The notes below the pieces were generated by a model that was not told the DNA's origin, ran no database searches, and saw only the letters and a list, made by a program, of their open reading frames with translations. Below are positions 31,101 to 43,100 of a DNA stretch of 64,000 nt, one piece after another. The DNA lies in NCBI GenBank assembly GCA_029948255.1, contig JALIZF010001491.1, positions 124,001-188,000 on the forward strand. The letters are read 5' to 3'. Position numbers and translations under genes: made by a program. Each line of letters opens with the position of its first letter. Position 1 is the stretch's first letter. Source of the stretch: Telmatactis stephensoni. Taxonomy: Eukaryota; Cnidaria; Anthozoa; Actiniaria; Isophelliidae.

Positions 31101-34100
31101 TTGAGAATACTTCTCTCTTGTTCTGATCAATCCCTGTGTGCTCTAAATCTGCACACAGCACAAGCGCGCGTTTTCTATTTCTTTGTGGCATCTCCTCCAA
31201 ACTTTCCTCCGCCCTCCCTTCCCTCCCCTCTCTCCCCTTTCCCCGTGGAAGACTGAGAAGAAGGACGTAGAGTATCACCTCTCAGTTTTGAGTGAAACCG
31301 CAGCGTTGATGATTATCCAGGTCGTCAATCGTTTTTTGATAATTCATTTGCTTTGCAGACGACGCTGAAAAAATAAATGATGGCTCAGACTTCAGTAAGA
31401 AACCCAAAGCATCGTGTCTTCTGCCTCGTCGCTATGGTTACTGTAGTCAACATGATGTGAGATGGTATTTCGATGTTGAAACACGAACATGTCAGCCCTT
31501 TGTGTACAGCGGTTGTGGTAGGAACGAGAACAATTTCAAGACAAGAAAGCAGTGTTACGCTGCATGTGGACACTGGGGTGAGAATTGCACGAGGATTGCA
31601 CGTGATAGTAGTATCACTACGTGGAGCCCATAAGTATGATCACCTGGAACAGTTTTCAGGGGCAGATCCAGGACTCAGACTGAGGGGGTTCACTTCACAT
31701 TTATCTCGTTCTTGATATTTTTCTTTCTCGACGTATGAGATGAGAAAGGGGTTCCCAGGCACCCAAGGACCCCCTCCCCCCCCTCTTGGGTCCGCACCTG
31801 GTATTCGACTGACTGTCAAAACGGTTCGGTCACGCCATGGTGCTTTCAACGGCAATGCCATGGTCACAATACGGCGCGCGCTCACGCGGTCAGTTCACTG
31901 TCATCAAGAGACCATAATACTAAGAGAGCGAAGCTCAGTATTGATGTCTGTGCCATGTTCGTGGCGGCTAAGGCTATTTTTAGTAACTTCGCCATCGCGC
32001 GCGCAAGGCTCTTAAACAATAGAATTCAAACGGTCCCGTCCGCGCGCACGTCAAAAATCAAATTCTATTGGTTGAGGGACTTGCGCGCGCGATGGCGAAG
32101 TTACTAAAAATAGCCTTAGCCGCCACGAACATGGCACAGACATCAATACTGAGCTTCGCTCTCTTAGTATTATGGTCTCTTGCTGTCATACGAAAATTGC
32201 TCACAAATTTTCGTCAGGGCCATATTATATGTAATCTATTCTAAAAACTAATCGGAGGATGACAACACAGAAAGTATGCAAATACAGTAAAAGTGGTTAC
32301 ATGCACTGCAATAAATTTACTCAAAAACTTGAGTAAATCGATGCACCCACAGTAACTCACTTATCCGAGTAAATTTACTCAGTTATTTGAGTAAAGGTTA
32401 CGCAGTTACTCTGTTATTTGAGTAAAGGGTACGCAGTTACTCTGTTATTTGAGTAAAGGGTACGCAGTTACTCTGTTATTTGAGTAAAGGGTACGCAGTT
32501 ACTTAAATAACTGAGTAAATTTACTCTGATAAGTCAGTTACTGCGATTGAACCGATTTACTGAAGTTTTTGAGTAAATTTACAGCTGCGTTTTTGCAGTG
32601 TGTAGTTAGTTTTTGGTGTAAAGACCGTGGAAACTTAACTCCATGAGTGACCATCTCTATTACTGAGACTAACAACCTTTATTAAACGACCACTTTTTAA
32701 TTCAGTAGAACCTTCGTGAGTGGCCATGCACCTCTTCCACCTTCCCTGTCAATCGCCCACTTTGTAATTTACTATTAATTTTATCTATTATTTTGACTAC
32801 TTCCATAAAATGACCACATTTTGTGCACCAAAGGTGATCAATTAATACAGGTTTAACTGATTACAAACTTATTGGTCATGGTTAATTTGCATTTCAGCTG
32901 GAAATATCTGCAAACTACCCAAGAGAAGTGGTCCATGTGAAGCACATATTCCAAAATGGTACTTTGACCAGGACACCAACCTATGCAAGAAATTTATTTA
33001 TGGTGGTTGCCGTGGTAACGCGAATCGATTTTCTTCGAAAATGTCCTGCGAAGTGAAATGCAAAGGTGTTTTGTTAGTCTTTGTTTCTTTGTTTGTTTAC
33101 TTGTTTACCTCCAGTAATTATCCTTACTGTTATCTTGCGCATGTTGTCTGATGATCGTTTGCTCAGTCGCATTCAACAACCCTGCTTAGTACAACTGTTG
33201 TAAGATTTTAAAATTCTACAATCTTTTGTTCTTGTCGCACGCAACATTTGTAAGCAAGTTGTAGGGGTTGTTGCATGCACAAGTTGCAAGCAAAAATTGT
33301 ATCGTGTAAATTGGCCTTTAAAATGATGATCCACTCAACGCTGTCTACATGTCAAATATTCAGTCAAACCTCAACTATCGAACACCTCCCATAAGACTCC
33401 AATTCCTGCCTCTTCTCCTAAAGGCTCAAATTTCTCACTCGGTATTTCCCTATTCCTTAGCACAGAAAGGCCTCATGCCTGCGTGTATAAAACTCTATAT
33501 GGATGCAGTCAAAAGCCATAGACGTGGACTCTTCTTGCCCAGGTGCACAGCCGATGGCCATTTCCAGAGGACACAGTGTCATGAGTCTGTTTGTTTTTGT
33601 ATGGACGAGAATGGAGTAGAGCTACATGGGACCAGAGTACCTTACGGGGAAAACATAAACTGTACAGCTAAAGGTATGGCTTTTGACAGATTCGTAGAGT
33701 AAGGGGAAATTACTGTCGATTTGTAGAGATGCTCGGAGGATTGTTGCACTACGTAATCGTATTATACGGCCACGTTGTTCACAATTTAATACTGCAATTG
33801 TTGTCCACCTTGACAGAATGAAAGTAAGTGCACCAATTTAGAGTTAGAAGCAAGGGCGTGGTGCGTGACCGTGGTCATGCAATTCTTACATCCTTGTTTT
33901 GAGTTCCCTCTAATCTCTGTAGCTCGGTGTAGCTTTCAATACCCATAGGACGGACCACTGATGGAGGGAGGGGGTAGGGGGAGCACTGTCTCACATCCTT
34001 GTTTTGACTTTTTTTTAATCTATCAAGCTCAGTGTAGCTTTAAATACCTGCCACTCCAGTAGGACGGAGTACTGATGGAGAGAGGGGTTAGAGGGTACAA

Positions 34101-37100
34101 CGTCCTACATCCTTGTTTCGACTTCTCTCTAATCTGTGTAGCTCGGTGTAGCTTTAAATACCCATGGGACAGAACACTGATGGAGGGAGGGGTAGTGGAT
34201 ACACTGTCTGCATGCACACTGAAAGATCACTTCGGGTGAAGAAACAAATAGATTCACGTTCCATGTTAAGAATGTTAATGGTTGTGTTTTAGTACATGAG
34301 TGTCCTATAGTGAGGAAGAACACGAAAGGCAACCACTTCACAGGACAACACATTCCCCAGTGTAAATCCAGATGGTACCTACGAGAACATCCAATGCAGC
34401 CCCCTTACTGGACAGTGTTGGTGTGTTGATGCTACTGGCTACGAGATGGCAGGGACACGGACTCGCGCACCTTTAACGTGCCCGACAATGGGTAGGTGAT
34501 TCGTTGCGTAACGTCAAACAACACAATGGATGAGTTGACTATGTCTATCTGTTACCGACCTAGTGTAACGTAGCAAAACACATCTTTACGTAACAACATA
34601 ACGCATCAGTATATTACTTTCTTCTCGTTACACGTAGTATAACTTATAACGTTTATACGTACTCGTACGTATCAACGTGACACATTACACAACCTTGCAG
34701 GCAGCCAGGATATATAACTGAGATCGCTCAATTTGAATTTATTAAATGATGCTACTATATAGCTTGTCATACGGCCATATCCAAACGAAACCCAAGATAA
34801 ATAAAAATTCATATTCTTAGATTATAGAGACGCCTGCGGAGGCTAAAGAGTAAGGAGATCCTGACGTTAAATAATTAATATAATATTTTCTTAAACATTC
34901 CTTTATACAGATGCTGAATTAACGCACTGTCAACGTCACTACATCGACAATTGGAAATCTCCTCGTCCCGATGAATTCGTTACACAATGTGCCGAGGACG
35001 GGCGTTACCGTGCAGTACAGTGTCGCGGGAATAACGTCACGTGTTCGTGCGTTGATCGTGAAACGGGTGAAGAACAAAGTGGTACAGACATCAGTATTAC
35101 ACTAGGGATGCCTCAGTGTCAATCAGCAGGTAATTATTCAGAAACCACATGCAAGTTAAGCCAAATTCGTGACTTCACACTCAGTCCGCTGTTATAAATT
35201 GCTAATTGTACAGATATTGACCCTTTCAAAATCATCGAAAATAAAAACTGAGACCGAAATGGTTCCTGGGTACACTAGTAATAATGAGTTTATCATATGT
35301 TTTATGTTATGAATCAACCGCATAATGGTGTCTGGAATATCAAAATATGTCGCTGTTTGAAGCGTCTACATGCACGCTCTACTTTAAAATTCTTTAATCA
35401 ACAGCTAAACCTTTCGATGTTCATTTCGGTTTTGGCTTCAAGGTGAATGTTTGTGAAATCACTCAGCTTTAGTCTCTCAGGAAATCTTTCCTTACGTATG
35501 AATTGAGTGGCGGTAAACTAAGGTGGCACGATTTTATTCATATATCGAGAATGAATTGGCACGTTCCACCAACATCTGGTGACCCCCACATACCTTCGTT
35601 CTCCTCTCTACATGCGTATGCCTGTAGATGAAGGGTACAGTGATCGCGGTTTTGAATTCCTGTTTTTTGGCTGCGCTTGAATTTCTATCATCGAACAAAC
35701 TGAGTTTTCAAACTTGGTACATTTTCTACGTTGATCAAAATATATCTAAAAAGCTACTTCACATTTCAGGTGGTTTAACAGTTTGCCAACGAATGCACCA
35801 AGAGGCCATAAAACATCCCGACATGTCAAAGTTCATCCCACAGTGCACTACAGATGGGCGTTTCCAACACGTGCAATGTGATCCTCAGTCTAAAGTGTGT
35901 TGGTGCGTCGACAGAAAGGGAATGGAGATGGTAGGGTCCAAGGTACAAGGGAACATTGTGTGTCCTGATATAGGTACGGTAAGGTGGTATTGCTATTCCT
36001 AAAGCAGTTCTCGTATGATGTGAAAACGGCACGGCATATAGTTATAGCAGTAATTTCAAATGTTTATAGACATCCTTCACAACTGGCATGGTTCCTTTCA
36101 CACTCATAAGTAAACTGCTCTAATATTAATTGACAGTGCATAAGGTTGTTGAACTAATTACGAACCGGACACGCGATGTAATTTTCCCTGAAACTTTTTC
36201 TCAACATTGCGTGCAACGCAGAGTTATATCGTGTGTCCTCTCCTATAACATTCACGCGCAACAGTTGCAGATTTAGGATCAATTTTAGTTCTATAACTTT
36301 TTCTGCAATGTTGAGCGCAACACAGAGTTGGTCGTGTGCTCACCTCAGCAACAGTCATGCGCAACAGCTGCAAATGAGTTCTACTTTTGTAATTTTTTTA
36401 GCGTTACGCTCAAATATTCGTATGAGTGGGAAACTTACCGTGCCGTACCGTGACCGTTTCAGTACCGTAATGTCTTTAAAAACATTCGAAATTCCTGCCG
36501 TAACGTAACCGTACCATGCATGCGGTGACCTTGCCGTTTTCCCAATCATATGAATTCTGCTCTAATATACACTTATAGTTGTTACGCACAACGTTACAAG
36601 AAAAGTTTTATCGTATGTCCCCAGGCTAGGAGCCTTGAGAATTGATTTCATACAGGCAAAAAATTCACCGTAACAACAGGTTAATTGTCATCTTTTGCGT
36701 TCATTTCCAGACTCCAAACTGTCTCCATGCCAACGCAGATATCAACACGCGATGAAGAGGGTGTCGTACAAGATTAACCATCATGCACCGCGCTGCAAGG
36801 CTGATGGAAGCTACGAAGAGATTCAGTGTCATGGTCGAACGTGTCACTGTGTAAATAAGAAAGGAGTTGAAATCCCTCATACTAGAGTACAGTCTGTTGC
36901 TAGAATGCCCAATTGTACCTACCCAGGTAACTATGGTAACTATATCAGCCGTAGTAACAATGTACGGTAACCAAGGTACAAAGCAGGTCACCATAGTGAT
37001 AAGGTAACCATAGAAACACTTTCACGTTGCTTTGGTTGTTATACCAGATAACCATGGTAACCAAGAGAATCATAGTAATGATACTGGGTAGCCATGGTAG

Positions 37101-40100
37101 CAGCTAGATAACCATAGAAACAGCACGAGGTAGCTTTTTACCATAGACGCCAAAACGCAACGAAAAGTATGCCGGCGTTTTCAAATAAAATCGCATTAGT
37201 CTCAGGTAGCTATAGCAACGACAGTTACCATAGAAACTGTTCTTAGTAAATAACTTTTGAGATAAATAGTAGTGAACTTGTGGATATTTTCAGATGCTAA
37301 CGTGACACCCTGCGAGAAAGCTCGTTATGTCGCTATGAAAAGAAACCACATTGTACCACGCTGTAAACCAGACGGTAGCTGGCAGACCATCCAATGTCAG
37401 CACACTACCAAACAGTGTTGGTGTACAGATGAGAACGGTAAAGAGATTAAAGCAACAAGAACTAAAGGACCTCTGACATGCAGTAAGAAAGGTAACACGT
37501 TAAAACGTCATCTTTCTTCAATTCGTATTTTCTGTAATGTACAGTACGTAAACGGTCGAAGCTTCCGTACGCGCGCGCAAAAACACAATATAAACTACCG
37601 GTATTCTAGCAACTTTTTCTGCGACATTGCAGACAACGCAGAATTGCACTCTGTATAGCGCGTCAAAGTTGTAGATTTAGAATCGAGTTGTACTTCTGCT
37701 ACGGTGAACGCAATATTTCAGGGGTGGACATACGGTGTGACGTGTTGAAGGAAGCCTGTTACGTCATGACAGTTAAATTATGAGGGGTTTGACGAGGTTC
37801 GTTGTTGGCAGATAACAGTTAGTTCAAATGCGTGGATGGATCTGATACCGGGCGTTTTGGAAGGAGGTTTGTCTCTAGGACGGTAAAATATTTCTGGTTC
37901 TTTACATGGTGGCGTAGTTATCATAATTCGCACGTGCTCACCTCGAACGCTGAGAAAATACTAGCAAATAATTAATAAGACAAATCTTATTAATAAGGAA
38001 AATCAGGGCAATTTTCTCTTGATGAAGATGATTTTTCAGTGCGTACCTCCGAAAAAACTCCTTGCTATGCGACTGCCTTATACATCTCCTTTGCCAATCT
38101 TGTATTCTTGGATGTTACACTCGTAAAAGTAATAAAATATTATTTATTATTACTTGATGAGATCTAGATCGATTCATTAAAAAGCTACATTTGTTTTATC
38201 AACAGACATCAAAGGTCAGTGTTGGACAGAGTACGTGAAAGCCATCAGGTCGGTCAAGGAGATCTAGCCGCTTGCCATGGTGTAGAAAAGACGGTTCGTT
38301 ATAATCCCATGCAGTGCCATGGGTCATTCTGTTATTGCATAACTAAAGATGGTATTGAAATCCCTGGCAGTAAACTAAGTGTTATTGTAGGAAGGCCTAA
38401 CTGTAAATCTTCAGGTATAGAAATTTAACTTCCAGACACCCCCCTTCCCCCTGGGGCGAACTGGGTCGTAGCTAGGGGTGGGCTGTAGGGGTTCGCCCCA
38501 CTCCCCCTCGTGATTTGAAAAAGCAAAAACAAACAAAAAAATCCCTATTAAACTCCTTGTAAAGCTATACTGATATTTCACGATTTGCTGCATATAAAAT
38601 TGATCGAGATTAATCAGAATTAAGATTAATTTGAATGACTTCAGAAAAATTCTACAAACTCTTTATTACGATTCTAATGAGAATTCAGTTCCGAGAATCA
38701 CGATTTTTCACAACTGAAATCGAAAATAGAGCTACTTACATCAAGTAATAGAGTTCACTTTTTTTGGCCTCAACTTACAAGTTTGGAGTTCAGAAAGTAA
38801 TAAGTTTTCAATAAGAACTTAACGTACATATTAGAGTAAACTATTGGCTTCGTCGATGTATAATCGATAAACGGACGCCGACTAGTATAAATAAACAAAA
38901 CAATGTTAAAGTTACTTATCTTTGCTGATGAAACAGGAAATTTGGCTTCCAACTGAAACCTTTAGTGAAGATCATCTTTAGCAACGGGATCGAAGATCAT
39001 TAACAACAAGCACTAACGCAAAGCGTTGTTACAAAATGTAAGAATCTGGATACACCTCGACGTTTTTGTTCAAGAGAATTATTCTTTCATTTGATCTTTC
39101 TAATTGTTTGTAAAATTATTCTTCCAAACTCTGATTGGCTCTGATGTGTCCCCAAGGATTTGGGACGCACATATTAGCATCATAATGAAACTTCGCCGAA
39201 TAGACTACCCCAATTAGACATAATATTTATTAAGTGTCTAGATAGCGCAGCGGTCTAAGGTGATATCTAAAGGTATGGATTAGGGTCCGGATATCGTCTC
39301 CCTCCCTGGCCTTCGGGCTAAGTCAACTGTTTTATTTAGCACCGGGATAGCGTGGATGGGGCCGAAATCTTCATCCGTAACGTAAGTCGATTCGATGTCT
39401 CAGCTTCTATGAATGTCTCGGGAGAATCGTCCCAAAATTTAATTTTCGTTTTTATTTTTTGAATTATTTATTATTTCTTTTTACTTTGTTTCCGGGGGGT
39501 CCTTTTTTAGATGTCACAGGTTCGAGCCCAGATGAGGGCAGAAATGTTTTTCCTTTTTTTCGCTTTTTTCGTCTTTTTTTTTTCGTTTCTTCTATCTTTT
39601 CCTTATCTTTTGTTATTTTTTTGAGCCTCCTCCGCAGGCGTCTCTGTAATCTAAGAATTAGAACTTTTATATATCTTGGGTTTCCTGTGTTGCTAATAGA
39701 GAAGGACTAGGCGCTAAAAGAATCCTAAAGAGAGAGAAAATATAGAGATGCATGCCTGCGGGGGAGGGTACTTTCTCTTATCAAATGAGTATACTACTGC
39801 TTTTTTTAATGACTTACTTCTTGCGAGTATTTTACTACAAGTATTTTGCTAAGTGTGTGTTTGTTTACTCGTGCTTATGTTTGTGATGAGCAAGCGTAGC
39901 TAGTGCGTATACAGGTTCGCGTGTTGCTGACGTTGAGATTTTGTTTTAACTCTATGTTTGTATATTTGTTTGTTTGTTTCCTTCTTTCCTTCCTTCTTTC
40001 TTTCTTTCCCTCTTTCTTTCTTTCTTTCCGTCTTTCTTTCTTTCTTTCCCTCTTTCTTTCTGTCTCTCTTTCTTTCTTTCTTTCTTTCTCACTTTTTGTC

Positions 40101-43100
40101 ATAATTTTTGGACCGTCTGTCACTTTGATAATAATAATTTGTTCTTAATCTTAGAGGACGATAGCCTCACACAATGTCAACGTCAATACCATGGTGCCAT
40201 GTTGTCAGGGATTATGGGTGGTCACGTGCCAAGGTGTAAATCAAATGGCAAATACGAGGAAGTGCAGTGTCAGGCTGGAACATCAGAGTGTTGGTGCGTG
40301 GATGATAAAGGCAATGAGCTACCAGGGACAAGGACAAGTAAAGATATAAGGTGCCCTATGATAGGTATGTAAGTACAATATGAAATTTGGGACCAATTTT
40401 ATTGCGCGTCTTGCGTTGCTGTTTCAACTCAACAATGAACCGTTTTCTGTTTGCCCTAGATGGTACTTGAAGTCATCTTCACGACTGAATTACGCGGCGA
40501 AACGCACAACCCCAGGAGTGAATGGGCTGAGCAAGTTGAAGGCGTTCTTCCTTGTCGTTTGCCTAGCTTTGCGCATTTGGCACTCAAACGTGAGCATGAC
40601 TTGTCACGTTTACGGCAAACGCGAAACGACTCACCGTTGCGCAACGCCAGAAAAAAGGTCCCATGATCCTCTTTGCCATATGCCGTTTCCTGTGTATGTG
40701 AAGTTTTATCTTGACCACGTTGAAAAAGTTGTAACTTTGAATGATGAATTAATGAATTGCGTGTTGTTTTTCATAAAAGGCGATAAAAATATTACCTTGC
40801 TCCTTTCTCTTATCTTACATAGGAGGTTCCCTGACGTTATGCCAACGAATGTACCTTGACTACGCTAGAAATCCTTCAGACAATAAAATTAAACCGCAGT
40901 GCACGCCGGGAGGAGAGTTTGAAGCCATCCAGTGCAAGGAGCTCTTCTGTTATTGCGTTGATGAAAATGGTAAAGAAATACCAAATACACGGCTCCGAAA
41001 CATTGTTGGAAAACCTGTATGCAATCGTGAGGGTAAGAGAGTAGAAATAATGTCTTTTGTATTGCTGAACTTAAACAGCTGCTTTAAAACGATTGACTTG
41101 TGTTTGCCTTTAAGAATTTCTAGTAAAAACCCGAAGCGTCTTTGTGTTACTCTGCATATTACGTTTGCCTTGGCTGAGTCTGATCGAATAGCTGGGGTGT
41201 ATTCTAGATACTACATAGAGTAAAGATATGCAGTTGAGAGTCATTTGAAGTTTTTGGAGTCTATTTTATAGCTCGAACGCTCGAAGGAACGTAGAGAAAC
41301 CAGTATTCATTTCGTTTTTGGAGCGCAAATTGCAACACAGAAATCAGAGGACAATAGTACGTCTTTGCTTATCTCGCCTGGGTCGAAAGTCACTAAGACG
41401 ACAGCGCCGACTTCAAACAATTGATCAAGAGCTCCATTTCAGGGACGGATCCAGAATTAACTTTCAGGAGGGATGCATCGTTATAGAAATTGGAAACCAG
41501 AATCCAGTGGATATTGTGGAAAAGCTCGAGAAAAAAGAGAGCTAAGGTGTCTCATGGGGGTGCGCACCCCTTGCACCCTCCTATAACTCCACCCAAATCC
41601 ACATTTTTTAGCCGAGAATTTCACTCCTTTCCCTTAAATTTATGTAGGTGTACTAACGTGTATACATCAATGTATTTAAATCGTTAGAGAAGATCTACCT
41701 GACCAAATGCCAACAAGAAGTGAATAGAGCACAAGAAAAACTTCCACAAGTTCAACGAGACGAGCCACGTTGTAAACCTGATGGTAGTTACGAAGAGGTC
41801 CAATGTAGTCGAGTTAGTAGTCAGTGTTGGTGTGTAGATGAACGAGGACAGGAGGTCGCTAAGACCAGGACTACGGGATACGTTAAATGTCCATCTGCAG
41901 GTACCTTGAGTCCCTTTATCACAGTCTGCATAATTATGCGCCTAGCCAGACTAAATAATAAAATAATAAATAATAATCTTCTACAGCAGATCCACGTAGT
42001 GGCTATTCTTCTGCTGGCAGTCACACTCACTACCTCTGCATTAAATATTTTGCATACATCGCTCAACTCACATGTTGTTTTTGCTGAGGGAGGAAAAACC
42101 GGAGAACCCGGCAGGAGAAAAAAAAACCCTCGTGGCATGGTAGATCGAGAACAACACATCAAACAAACCCAGAGGAATGAAGTGGATCTACAACTGAATG
42201 GGAATGACAAAGGAATGATCAACATTTGAACTGAAAATGAAAACGTTAATGAGAGGATCATTAAAAACTTAATTGTTGCAACGTCCGAAACATTGTTTCC
42301 ATTGATTGTAAACGATCCAATTTTATAGGTCACTCACTGACACCCTGTCAACAAGAGTACCAAAATATTCTCAGAAGATCTTTGCTGCCCCACTCTGTAC
42401 CGCAGTGTACATCAGACGGTCGTTACGAACCTGTTCAATGTCGAGAGGATTATTGCTACTGTGTCAACGACCATGGCGTAGAGATTGCTTATTCTAGAGT
42501 ATCAAGTATTGAGGACAGACCAAACTGCAATCCAGTTGGTGAGTAGACACGTAAATCATCTACAGTAATCTGCAATTAACATCCTTAAAAACGTAAGTTT
42601 TACTGTGGACGTGGCTTTAACGTTTTAACGTACGTTAATACGTACCAAGCTTGTCCAAACGATGAAACGTCTTTTTCATGCAATTTAATAGAACGATTAC
42701 ATTCATGTGAAATTCCTCCTTTGAAAGCCACTCCAAAGAAATCATGCAGTTGCAAAGTTCCGATTTTAAACTTAACGGTCTTTGATAATAGAAAGAAATA
42801 TTTGTTTTATTGACTACGATTTGAAGATATCGGCTACTTTAATAAAAACGAAATACCTTTGGCGACCATTATTATTGTTATTTCACTTTAGAATCGAAAG
42901 GAAGGTCGTTTTCCAATGTTTATATTATCATTGATAATGATCATGATTAGACCATCATCTCATCACCATCATCATCGTCATCAGCATCATCATCATCATG
43001 ATCATCATCACAATCATCATCATCATCATAACGTTTTTTACTATAATGGTAGTATTTTCAATCTTTAAAAGATCTTGGGCCTACATTATGCCAGAAACAG

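Noticed and set aside
39238..39540. tRNA-like A box (TAGCGCAGCGG) and a distant GGTTCGAGCC B box
   Set aside because: The boxes are about 270 bp apart with no foldable tRNA between them; too weak to call a SINE or tRNA.
39974..40140. Ser/Phe/Leu-rich protein resembling a membrane segment
   Set aside because: Translation of a CTTT microsatellite; only the TY-1 8 exon from 40155 onward is coding.
42955..43032. CRISPR-like or regulatory array of CAT repeats
   Set aside because: Simple trinucleotide microsatellite in a eukaryotic intron; no spacers.
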